NCBI GenBank assembly: GCA_964497185.1 | Contig: CAZCBX010000016.1 | Coordinates: 1 to 47,006, forward strand | Reading direction: 5' to 3' | DNA length: 47,006 nt | Source: CAZCBX01 sp964497185 | Lineage (GTDB): Bacteria > Bdellovibrionota_G > JALEGL01 > JAGRMV01 | Shown here: one piece after another, positions 39,645-47,006 of the stretch | Position numbering within the stretch: the first letter of the stretch is position 1 | How the letters are laid out: each line of letters opens with the position of its first letter | Made by a program: the position numbers and the translations under genes | Notes under the pieces: model-generated | What the model saw: the letters and a program-made list of their open reading frames with translations, nothing else | What the model was told of the DNA's origin: nothing | Database searches by the model: none

Positions 39645-41876
39645 TTACATCAGGTCAAAACGGTCCAGCGTCATGACTTTGGTCCAAGCATCCACAAAAT
39701 CGTTTACAAACTTTTCTTGTGCATCATCGGAAGCATACACTTCTGATACAGCACGCAGTTCAGAGCTAGAACCAAAAGCCAGATCGACGGGTGTGGCGGT
39801 CCAGCGCGTCTTGTTGGTGGCGCGGTCTTTGCCTACGTAAATGCCTGTTTTGTCTTTGGATTTTTCCCAAGTGGTGGACATGTCCAACAAATTGACAAAA
39901 AAGTCATTGGTTAAGTGATCGGTGTTTTGAGTGAACACCCCGTGCGTCACGCCGCCTGTATTGGCCCCGAGCGTACGCAAACCACCAATAAGTACGGTCA
40001 TTTCGGGGACAGTTAAGTCCAATTTGCTGGCGCGATCCACCAACAAAAAGGTGGGAGATTGCGTGGCATCCGGACCATAGTAGTTGCGAAAGCCATCGGC
40101 TTTGGGCTCTAAGGGCTCAAAGGATGAAACATCGGTTTGTGCTTGGGAGGCATCGGCGCGTCCTGGCTTAAAAGGCACGGTCACATCAAAGCCTGCATTT
40201 TTCGCAGTTTGTTCCACAGCGGCACTGCCACCCAGTACGATCAAATCGGCCATGGAGATTTTTTTCGACCCCCCATTGAAATCTTTTTGAATTTTTTCAA
40301 GTTCTGCAAGCACTTTTTCAAGCTCTTGCGGATGATTGACTGCCCAGTTTTTTTGCGGCGCCAGGCGAATTCTCGCGCCATTGGCACCTCCGCGCATGTC
40401 CGTGCTTCGAAAGCTGGCTGCCGAAGCCCATGCAGTGCGAACCAATTGTGAGATCGACAAGTCCGACTCGAGGATTTGCTTTTTTAGCTTTTTGATATCT
40501 CTTTTACCTACTGTTTTGTAATCCACAGTGGGGATGGGGTCTTGCCACAACAAAACAACTTCAGGCGCCTCATCGCCAACATACCGTGAACGAGGTCCCA
40601 TGTCTCGATGGGTTAGTTTGAACCATGCTCGTGCAAAGGCTTGCTCAAAAGCTTCAGGATTTTTTAGAAACCGCTGAGAAATTTCTCGGTATTGCGGATC
40701 CATTTTTAATGACAAATCAGTGGTTAGCATGACGGGTGCATGACGCTTGCCTTTGATGTGCGCATCGGGCACCAGGTTGGCTGCATTTTTGTCTTTCGGG
40801 ATCCACTGCTTGGCGCCCGCAGGACTTTGGGTGAGTTTCCAGTCAAAGGCAAACAGGGTTTCTAGGTACTGCATGGACCATTGGGTCGGAGTGGCGGTCC
40901 AAGCGCCTTCCAAGCCACTGGTGGTTGTATCTTCTGCGTTGCCTTTACCACAGCGGTTTTTCCAGCCAAAGCCTTGGGCTTCAATGGCTTCCCCGGCAGG
41001 GGCGTCGCCCAGGCAATCGGTTTTTACTGCGCCGTGGTTTTTACCAAACGTATGACCGCCGGCAATCAAAGCCACCGTTTCTTCATCATTCATGGCCATC
41101 CGCCCAAACGCTTCGCGGATGTCTTTGGCGGCCAACTTGGGATCAGGTTTGCCGTCGGGTCCTTCAGGATTCACATAGATTAAACCCATGTGGGTTGCAC
41201 CCAAGGGTTTTTCAAGCGTGCGCTCGGACTTAGATATGTGGCGATCGCTGCCCATCATTTTGGTTTCGGGACCCCAATAAACCAAGTCGGGTTCCCAGTC
41301 ATCGGTTCGGCCACCTGCAAAACCCATGGTTTCAAAGCCCATGGATTCAAGCGCAACGTTTCCAGTAAGTACCATTAAGTCGGCCCAGGATAAGCTTTGG
41401 CCGTATTTTTTCTTAATGGGCCATAAAAGTCTTCGAGCCTTGTCAAGATTGGCGTTGTCTGGCCAGCTGTTAAGCGGTTCAAAGCGTTGTTGTCCACCGC
41501 CAGCACCACCTCGACCATCGGTTACGCGGTAGGTGCCGGCACTATGCCATGCCATGCGAATAAAAAAGGGACCATAATGTCCGTAGTCCGCAGGCCACCA
41601 GGGTTGTGATGTCTTCATGACTTCTTCAATTTCTTTTTTCAGCTGAGCCAAGTCAATTTTTTCAAATTCTTGTCGATAATTGTAGGCATCGTCCATGGGG
41701 CTTGATTCTCTCGCGTGCTGGCGCAAAGGTGACAAATCAATAAGCTCTGGCCACCAAAACTGATTGGTTTTGGCCATGTGGTTTTGTGACATGGCAGGCT
41801 CTGCTGCTGCGGGGGCTGCGTTTAGCACACCTGCAAGGATGAATAGGGCCATTAAATAATGGAAAATGGATTTCAT
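39645..41876 (-). CDS. katG: Exported catalase-peroxidase KatG
   Basis: Bifunctional heme catalase-peroxidase that destroys hydrogen peroxide. From the ATG at 41874-41876 (GGAA site upstream) the 743-residue protein starts with a signal peptide (MKSIFHYLMALFILAG, cleavage near AAA-EPA around residue 25), so it should act in the periplasm. This is unlike most KatG proteins, which are cytoplasmic; an exported version is known as KatP. The distal heme site RMAWHSAGTYR, the proximal histidine in IAGGHTFGK and the IYVNPEGP tyrosine segment are intact. The second, degenerate peroxidase domain is complete (VRTAWASAASFR, GALTGG-like region). It is followed by the cupredoxin gene and preceded by an inverted repeat that may be an operator. 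Confidence 0.93.
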   Translation of the reverse strand: MKSIFHYLMALFILAGVLNAAPAAAEPAMSQNHMAKTNQFWWPELIDLSPLRQHARESSPMDDAYNYRQEFEKIDLAQLKKEIEEVMKTSQPWWPADYGHYGPFFIRMAWHSAGTYRVTDGRGGAGGGQQRFEPLNSWPDNANLDKARRLLWPIKKKYGQSLSWADLMVLTGNVALESMGFETMGFAGGRTDDWEPDLVYWGPETKMMGSDRHISKSERTLEKPLGATHMGLIYVNPEGPDGKPDPKLAAKDIREAFGRMAMNDEETVALIAGGHTFGKNHGAVKTDCLGDAPAGEAIEAQGFGWKNRCGKGNAEDTTTSGLEGAWTATPTQWSMQYLETLFAFDWKLTQSPAGAKQWIPKDKNAANLVPDAHIKGKRHAPVMLTTDLSLKMDPQYREISQRFLKNPEAFEQAFARAWFKLTHRDMGPRSRYVGDEAPEVVLLWQDPIPTVDYKTVGKRDIKKLKKQILESDLSISQLVRTAWASAASFRSTDMRGGANGARIRLAPQKNWAVNHPQELEKVLAELEKIQKDFNGGSKKISMADLIVLGGSAAVEQTAKNAGFDVTVPFKPGRADASQAQTDVSSFEPLEPKADGFRNYYGPDATQSPTFLLVDRASKLDLTVPEMTVLIGGLRTLGANTGGVTHGVFTQNTDHLTNDFFVNLLDMSTTWEKSKDKTGIYVGKDRATNKTRWTATPVDLAFGSSSELRAVSEVYASDDAQEKFVNDFVDAWTKVMTLDRFDLM

Positions 41877-41937
41877 GTTTCGTTCCGTTTGCTGGTTATT
41901 GAAAACAACTGCTTTATTGGTTTGAATCATACCCTGT

Positions 41938-41965
41938 AGAATAGGTCAATCATTAGACCTGTTCT
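41938..41965. promoter_or_regulatory. 28-bp inverted repeat upstream of katG (peroxide-regulator operator candidate)
   Basis: AGAATAGGTC and GACCTGTTCT (9 of 10 bases paired) flank an 8-bp centre, AATCATTA. The middle resembles the TAATnATTA core of Fur/PerR boxes. It lies about 60-90 bp before the katG start. On the minus strand a TATGAT hexamer follows, and its -35 would fall inside the repeat, a position where a repressor would block transcription. No fur or perR gene is in the window. Confidence 0.5.
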
Positions 41966-42064
41966 AAGTTTAAACAAAAGGAACTGAGCGGATCACTGCC
42001 TTCAACCTTACTTTGGGCTCTATATTTTAACGGACATAAAACCTTTTTGCATGGTTATTTGAAG

Positions 42065-43525
42065 TTAGTGTGAATCAAATGCTTTGGCAATGCGATCGCC
42101 GACATTTTGATCAATGTTGCGCCAGTAGTCAAAGGCGCGCTTTAACACTTTGTCGGATACGCCATCTTTTAAATGGCCGACAACATTGTCAACTAGGCGG
42201 TCACGGGCATCATCGTCCATAACCTCACGGACCAAGGTGCCAGCTTGACTCCAATCATCATCGGCTTCGCGCAGGGTGTAGGCTTGTCGGACCATATTGC
42301 CATCGGCATGCCATAGGCCGGCATCATCGGTTTTGGTGGAGTCAGCAGCCGGTCCTCCATAAGAATTGGGTGCGTAGACGGGATCTTTCACGCTTTCAAG
42401 CCGCATGGCTCCGTCTTTGCTGTAACTATGCACTGGGCATTGTGGTTTGTTGACTGGAATTTGTTTATAATTCACGCCCAAGCGCGCCCGATGTGCATCG
42501 GCATAGGCAAAACCACGGGCTAGAAGCATTTTATCTGGGCTAAAGCCAATGCCTTTGACTAAATTGTTGGGCTCAAAAGCGGCTTGCTCAATTTGGGTGT
42601 GGTAGTCGGTTGGATTACGATTCAGGGTAAGCTTGCCCACTTCTTTTAATGGATAATCTCCATGGGGCCAAACTTTGGTTAAATCAAAAGGATTGTATCG
42701 ATATGTTTTGGCTTCTTCATAAGGCATAATTTGCACTTTTAAGGTCCAGCTTGGAAAGTTTTCATCGCGAATGTTGTTGAACAAATCCCGTCGATGATAA
42801 TCGCCGTCGGCGCCAGCCCAGTGATCGGCTTCTTCTTGGGTCAGAAAGTCATTTTCTTGATCGGTTTTAAAGTGGTATTTGACCCAAAACTTTTCACCTT
42901 GGGCATTAACCCACATATACGTATGACTGGAGTAGCCATTCATTTGACGCCAGTTTTTGGGAATACCACGATCGCCCATCAAAATGGTCACCTGATGCGC
43001 GGATTCAGGAGACAAGGTCCAAAAATCCCATTGCATGTCATGATCGCGAAGGCCATTGTCCGCACGGCGCTTTTGTGAACGTATAAAGTGCTGAAACTTC
43101 ATGGGGTCGCGAATAAAAAATACGGGCGTGTTGTTGCCCACCATGTCGTAATTGCCTTCAGGCGTATAAAACTTAATGGAAAATCCGCGTGGATCGCGCC
43201 ATGTATCTGCACTGCCGCGCTCGCCAGCCACTGTCGAAAATCGCATGAGCGTATCGGTTTTGGCCCCCGGTTGGAAAAGACATGCTTGGGTGTACTGACT
43301 CACATCTTGGGTAACTTCAAAATGGCCAAAAGCACCGCCGCCTTTTGCGTGGGGTTGACGTTCAGGAATACGCTCACGGTTGAAGTTGGCCATTTGCTCA
43401 ATGAGATAATGATCATGCAAAACAATGGGTCCATCTGGACCAATGGTGAGCGAATGCTCATCGCTTGCAACGGGTATGCCCGCATCGGTTGTGGTTGGTT
43501 TGGGATTCTTTTTTTCATCAGACAT
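42065..43525 (-). CDS. katA: Monofunctional heme catalase
   Basis: Cytoplasmic catalase of the small-subunit type, 486 residues, with no signal peptide. The distal histidine is in PHAKGGGAFGHFEVT, followed by MRFSTVAGERGSADTWRDPRGF. The distal Asn lies in MVGNNTPVFFIRDP, and the proximal heme-ligand tyrosine is in RGFAYADAHRARLG. The NADPH-binding region of this clade is plausible, but individual contacts cannot be confirmed here. A GGAG site is 9 bp before the ATG. It lies 188 bp upstream of katG in the same direction. Together they give one cytoplasmic and one exported peroxide-removal enzyme. Confidence 0.94.
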   Translation of the reverse strand: MSDEKKNPKPTTTDAGIPVASDEHSLTIGPDGPIVLHDHYLIEQMANFNRERIPERQPHAKGGGAFGHFEVTQDVSQYTQACLFQPGAKTDTLMRFSTVAGERGSADTWRDPRGFSIKFYTPEGNYDMVGNNTPVFFIRDPMKFQHFIRSQKRRADNGLRDHDMQWDFWTLSPESAHQVTILMGDRGIPKNWRQMNGYSSHTYMWVNAQGEKFWVKYHFKTDQENDFLTQEEADHWAGADGDYHRRDLFNNIRDENFPSWTLKVQIMPYEEAKTYRYNPFDLTKVWPHGDYPLKEVGKLTLNRNPTDYHTQIEQAAFEPNNLVKGIGFSPDKMLLARGFAYADAHRARLGVNYKQIPVNKPQCPVHSYSKDGAMRLESVKDPVYAPNSYGGPAADSTKTDDAGLWHADGNMVRQAYTLREADDDWSQAGTLVREVMDDDARDRLVDNVVGHLKDGVSDKVLKRAFDYWRNIDQNVGDRIAKAFDSH

Positions 43526-43648
43526 GGGCGTAAGCTCCTAAAATAATATGGCTAGTGTAACGTTGAGAATACTGCGTTGATACACGGCTGAGCAATTCGT
43601 ACACATATCAAAAGTAAGTGAAGTAAAAAACTTTACAGCTCACAGCCA

Positions 43649-45010
43649 TTATTGCGGTGTGGTGGTTACGTCGTCTTTTTGAACCAGCTGATCCGACAAG
43701 TTTTGCCATTGTAAAATTAAGCTTGTTAGATCGACCGCGCTTTCAATGGCCTGAAGCTGATTGTCCTTTAATGTGTTTTGTGCATCAATCCATTGTTCTA
43801 AATCGATTTGTCCCCGGTTGTACCGAAGCTTTTCCTGATCCACAATTCGAGTGGAGACTTTTAACTTTTTTTGAGCAATGGCATGGACCTTTTCTTGGTT
43901 TTGAATGTCGATGGCCAGTGTTTGCAAATTTAATTTTAAATCTCGTTGGGTCAGTTCACGGTCGGTTGAGGCCAGCGCCGCAGTTAATCGGGCGCTTTTC
44001 TCTTGGGCTTTGAGTTGAGAGTCACCCAAGGGCGCGCTGACATTAAAACCCACCACCAATTCGTTTCGATCTGCGGCAACGTTAAATCGTGTAAACTCGT
44101 CGCGCGTGATGCCCAGCACCAAATTGAGATCAGGGTATCGTTGTCGTTTGGCCAAAAAGGCTGATTGGGTGAGGGCTTTTTCTTGAAGGGCTGCAATTTG
44201 CATGGTGCGTGTGGAGGGCACAAGCTCGGTCACACGGTCAAGGGTGGGCATGGGCATATCCCAGGGTTGAAGGCCCTTACTTAAATCCACCGGATATCCA
44301 AGGGTGAGTTCAAGGGCCTGCGCTTGTTGCCGCACTTGGGCTTGCGCGGACATCAGGCTTTCTTCATTGACCAAATTTTGCAAAGTGATTCGATCCACAT
44401 CGACATCCAGCGCAATGTTATTTCGTCTGCGCTCGACAATGTTTTGTTGAATTTTTTGGCTTTGCTGTTGCAGGTTTTCAGCGGCTTGCAATTCAAGGTA
44501 AGCTTTTTGCAGCGTAACAAATGCCTGCATTTTGGTTTCAACGTAATCTTCATAGGCTTGAACAATTTGAAGGTACAAAATTTGATTTTCGATATCGAGC
44601 ATGTCGGACTGGGCACGTGTGGTCGAACCAAAAGAATTTCGAAGCAAGTCTTGCTCGACGCGCGCACCAATGGTTCTTTCATCACGGCCGATGAGTTCAT
44701 TGTCATCGAAAAATACAGAAACTTGCGTGCCGGTTTCTGAAAAATTACGACTCAAGCTGGTGCCTAATGTACGCGTGGTCTGTCCATCGCCTAGAACAAT
44801 GCCATATTCATTTTGAATCTCTAGCAAGTATTGTCGGCTGGGCATGTTTAAATCTTTATTAAATTCCAGCTGATCCAGATCCTTTAAAACCCGTTGGTAC
44901 TCAATGTCTTGTGCTTGCAGGGCGGATAAATAATTTTGCATGTTGAGCGCAGGCTGTTGAGACCATGCTGCCTGGGTGAGGCATACAAAGAAAACAATTT
45001 TTTTTACCAT
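43649..45010 (-). CDS. TolC-family outer-membrane efflux protein
   Basis: Outer-membrane channel of a tripartite efflux system, 453 residues. I start it at the ATG at 45008-45010, giving a signal peptide (MVKKIVFFVCLTQ, cleavage after AWS near residue 17). It consists mainly of long alpha-helical, coiled-coil stretches arranged as two similar halves (about 100-230 and 310-440), with short strand segments (VSVFFDDNEL, VVGFNVSAPLG) that would form the barrel. This is the usual TolC layout. Its start overlaps the RND pump stop by 7 bp, so the two are translationally coupled and very likely act together. Confidence 0.86.
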   Translation of the reverse strand: MVKKIVFFVCLTQAAWSQQPALNMQNYLSALQAQDIEYQRVLKDLDQLEFNKDLNMPSRQYLLEIQNEYGIVLGDGQTTRTLGTSLSRNFSETGTQVSVFFDDNELIGRDERTIGARVEQDLLRNSFGSTTRAQSDMLDIENQILYLQIVQAYEDYVETKMQAFVTLQKAYLELQAAENLQQQSQKIQQNIVERRRNNIALDVDVDRITLQNLVNEESLMSAQAQVRQQAQALELTLGYPVDLSKGLQPWDMPMPTLDRVTELVPSTRTMQIAALQEKALTQSAFLAKRQRYPDLNLVLGITRDEFTRFNVAADRNELVVGFNVSAPLGDSQLKAQEKSARLTAALASTDRELTQRDLKLNLQTLAIDIQNQEKVHAIAQKKLKVSTRIVDQEKLRYNRGQIDLEQWIDAQNTLKDNQLQAIESAVDLTSLILQWQNLSDQLVQKDDVTTTPQ

Positions 45011-47006
45011 GCGTCCCCCAAGCGTTGAAGCTGCTGTCTGCCTTGTCGAAACACAACATACATGCAAGGCACAAAAACAAGTGTAATGGCGCTACCAAAA
45101 AGCAAGCCCCAGCCCATCGCGAGCATCATTTCTGCCAACATTGAATCATAACCGGCCACTCCGTAAGCTGTCGGAAATATGCCCGCCACTGTGGTTAAGG
45201 TGGTGAGCACCACGGGTCTGAGCCGTGTGGCACAGATGGCAGCAACTTCTTCGATTAGCGCTGAAAGACTGGTGTAAGGCTTGGCATCTTGCTCTAGCTG
45301 ACTCAGCATGACAATGGCATCATTGATGACCACGCCAATCATGCCCAGGGTACCGACCACGGCAAAAAAACCATATTCCAGCATGCCGTGCGCATAAAAG
45401 GCCAAGATAACCCCAATGGTACCAAATGGAATGATGGCTGCAATCATCAGCGGCGTGCCCAGCGAGTTGAATAGGAAGATGAGCAGAATGTAAATCAGCA
45501 AAAGAACCATGACAATGGACATGCCAAAATCCCCCTGCGCCTCTCTGGAATTTTCAATTTCGCCTCGAAAAGCAATTTGCGTCGATGGATGGCTGCTTAA
45601 AAGACTTGGAAAAATTTCGGTTTCTAGCTTTTCTGCTACCTCCAAGGGGGTGATGCCAGCACCCTCTTGAATGTCCGCATAGACTTTGGTGGCTCTCTTA
45701 AAATTAACCCTGGCAATGTTGGCGGGTTTTTCGATTTCTTCGACCTCCACAATGCTTTGGATGGGCACAAGGTACCCTTGATTGGTGGAGGTATACAACG
45801 AAAGAATATCTTGAATGTCTTTTTTGCTCCCATGTGGACTGGTCAGGCGCACGTCGACTTCTTCTTCACCATTGATTAACGTATAGAGAATCCGACCCTC
45901 CACATAAGATCGAATGGTCTGCGCAAGCTGTTGAAAATTGACCTGCAAACGAGCGGCTTTGGCTTTGTTTAGGTGCAATTTGTATTCACGTTTGGTGATG
46001 GGCCGCTCAACTTCTACATTGATTAAAAAAGAAAATTGCTCCATTTGCTTTTGAAGTTTGGCTACAGTTTTTTGACGTATAGAGTCGTCATTTTGCTGAA
46101 TTTCGATTTCAATGGGACTGCCGCTATCGCTGCCCCACCAGCTTCTTAAAAAACGAACCTCGGTCAACCCTTCCATTTTTTGACTCTGGCTTTCCCATTG
46201 GCTCAAGACATTTTTTAATGAAACGTTGCGCTCCGAAGGAGGCAACAACTCTACGCGGATGGATGCTGCATTTTCTCTGACTTCACCGCCCCGGCGGCTT
46301 TGGCCAATGCGCGATCGGACGGCGACCACCATGTCATTTTGTAAAAACATATCTTCCAAAGGCATGATCCGTTTTGCCATTTCAAAACGATTGATGCCGG
46401 TGGGTGCTGTGGCATTGATGAAAATTTCTTTGGGCTGTTCACGGGGAAACATGACGTATTTCATGTTGGTCGCACCCATGTATAGCGTGGCAATCAGAAT
46501 TAACCCAAAACCCAATAAAACCGCATAGCGAAAGGATAAAACACCGTGAAGCGCCCGCTGGTATGCCGCTTCCATTTTTGCAACCCATCGCTTTCTGGCT
46601 TGTGCAAATCTTCCCGGTGTTTTTTTTGTTCGATTTGTCCAAGGCAAAGGATGGACAATGTGTGAGGGAAGTAAAAAGGCCGATTCAATCAGCGATGCAA
46701 AAAGCATTAAGATAACCACGGTGGGGATGTATTTTACAAAGAGTCCAAATCGGCCAGAGAAAAAATACAATGGAACAAACGCCGCGCACGTGGTTAAAAT
46801 GCTGGCCAAAACAGGCTTCATCATGGCCAGCGTGCTTTCAATGGCATCGGTTACATGATTTTTGCTGGTTTGCAGTCGTCGTGCAATGCTTTCGCCAATA
46901 ATAATGGCATCATCTACTACAATGCCTAGCACGATGATGATGGCTGCCAGGGTCATGTTGTTTATACTAAAGCCCAACAGCATGGCGCCAATGAGGGTGA
47001 TGGCCA
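45004..47006 (-). CDS. RND efflux transporter (AcrB family), 5' end outside window
   Basis: Inner-membrane proton-driven pump of the RND superfamily. The window holds the C-terminal 667 residues or so; the frame continues past the right edge. Visible features are the TM4-type segment GIVVDDAIIIGESIARRLQ with the paired aspartates used for proton relay, a large second periplasmic loop (about 230-480 of the visible part) and a final five-helix membrane bundle. VINDAIVMLSQLEQD sits in that bundle in the place of the second-repeat motif. It overlaps the TolC-like gene by 7 bp. The adaptor (membrane-fusion) gene is presumably upstream, outside the window. Substrate class (drug or metal) cannot be told; no metal-binding methionine cluster is obvious. 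Confidence 0.9.
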   Translation of the reverse strand, partial: AITLIGAMLLGFSINNMTLAAIIIVLGIVVDDAIIIGESIARRLQTSKNHVTDAIESTLAMMKPVLASILTTCAAFVPLYFFSGRFGLFVKYIPTVVILMLFASLIESAFLLPSHIVHPLPWTNRTKKTPGRFAQARKRWVAKMEAAYQRALHGVLSFRYAVLLGFGLILIATLYMGATNMKYVMFPREQPKEIFINATAPTGINRFEMAKRIMPLEDMFLQNDMVVAVRSRIGQSRRGGEVRENAASIRVELLPPSERNVSLKNVLSQWESQSQKMEGLTEVRFLRSWWGSDSGSPIEIEIQQNDDSIRQKTVAKLQKQMEQFSFLINVEVERPITKREYKLHLNKAKAARLQVNFQQLAQTIRSYVEGRILYTLINGEEEVDVRLTSPHGSKKDIQDILSLYTSTNQGYLVPIQSIVEVEEIEKPANIARVNFKRATKVYADIQEGAGITPLEVAEKLETEIFPSLLSSHPSTQIAFRGEIENSREAQGDFGMSIVMVLLLIYILLIFLFNSLGTPLMIAAIIPFGTIGVILAFYAHGMLEYGFFAVVGTLGMIGVVINDAIVMLSQLEQDAKPYTSLSALIEEVAAICATRLRPVVLTTLTTVAGIFPTAYGVAGYDSMLAEMMLAMGWGLLFGSAITLVFVPCMYVVFRQGRQQLQRLGDAW

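Overview
This 47 kb window comes from a Gram-negative bacterium. It encodes a type II secretion system (T2SS), lipoproteins with clear lipoboxes, an OmpA-family protein, a TolC/RND efflux pair and beta-barrel proteins. Base composition is moderate by eye. Three features hint at a deltaproteobacteria-grade lineage (Bdellovibrionota, Myxococcota or a relative): an FHA-GGDEF protein with an N-terminal zinc-ribbon-like segment, two secretins, and many lipoproteins of unknown function. I cannot place it more precisely without a search. I see no phage, CRISPR array, rRNA or plasmid functions.

Left part (1-19.4 kb): mostly housekeeping genes. A minus-strand block gspC-gspD-gspE encodes T2SS parts and diverges from folP. 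Between folP and a second secretin gene (gspD2) lie about 600 bp without a gene. That stretch holds a palindromic insert flanked by a duplicated folP tail, and a strongly structured minus-strand RNA candidate with its own terminator. gspD2 has a textbook sigma-54 promoter. It converges on a minus-strand series that reads, in transcription order, FHA-GGDEF, mutL, miaA, accA, folC, TPR lipoprotein and beta-barrel protein. The FHA-GGDEF gene shares a divergent promoter region with dciA, and dciA overlaps murJ tail to tail.

Middle part (19.4-22.5 kb): accessory DNA. Three tandem units of 163-166 bp each begin with the first bases of an initiator tRNA gene, and the complete tRNA-fMet follows as the fourth repeat start. 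An IS110-family (IS1111-type) element and an AT-rich gene with a HEPN-like R-x4-H motif come next.

Right part (22.5-47 kb): a mosaic of transport and envelope genes. It includes two sodium:solute symporters (one PutP), a CNNM/CBS membrane protein, a 5'-degraded nucleoside hydrolase, a secreted Cys-rich protein overlapping a lipoprotein gene (possible effector/immunity pair), a VCBS-like exported protein, MarC, a SET-domain protein, a small acidic secreted protein and a very AT-rich 765-residue lipoprotein. These are followed by an OmpA lipoprotein, a lipoprotein esterase and an MFS transporter. The final block handles oxidative stress and efflux: an RND pump (cut by the window end) overlapping a TolC-like factor, then a catalase, an exported KatG and a coupled pseudoazurin-like cupredoxin.
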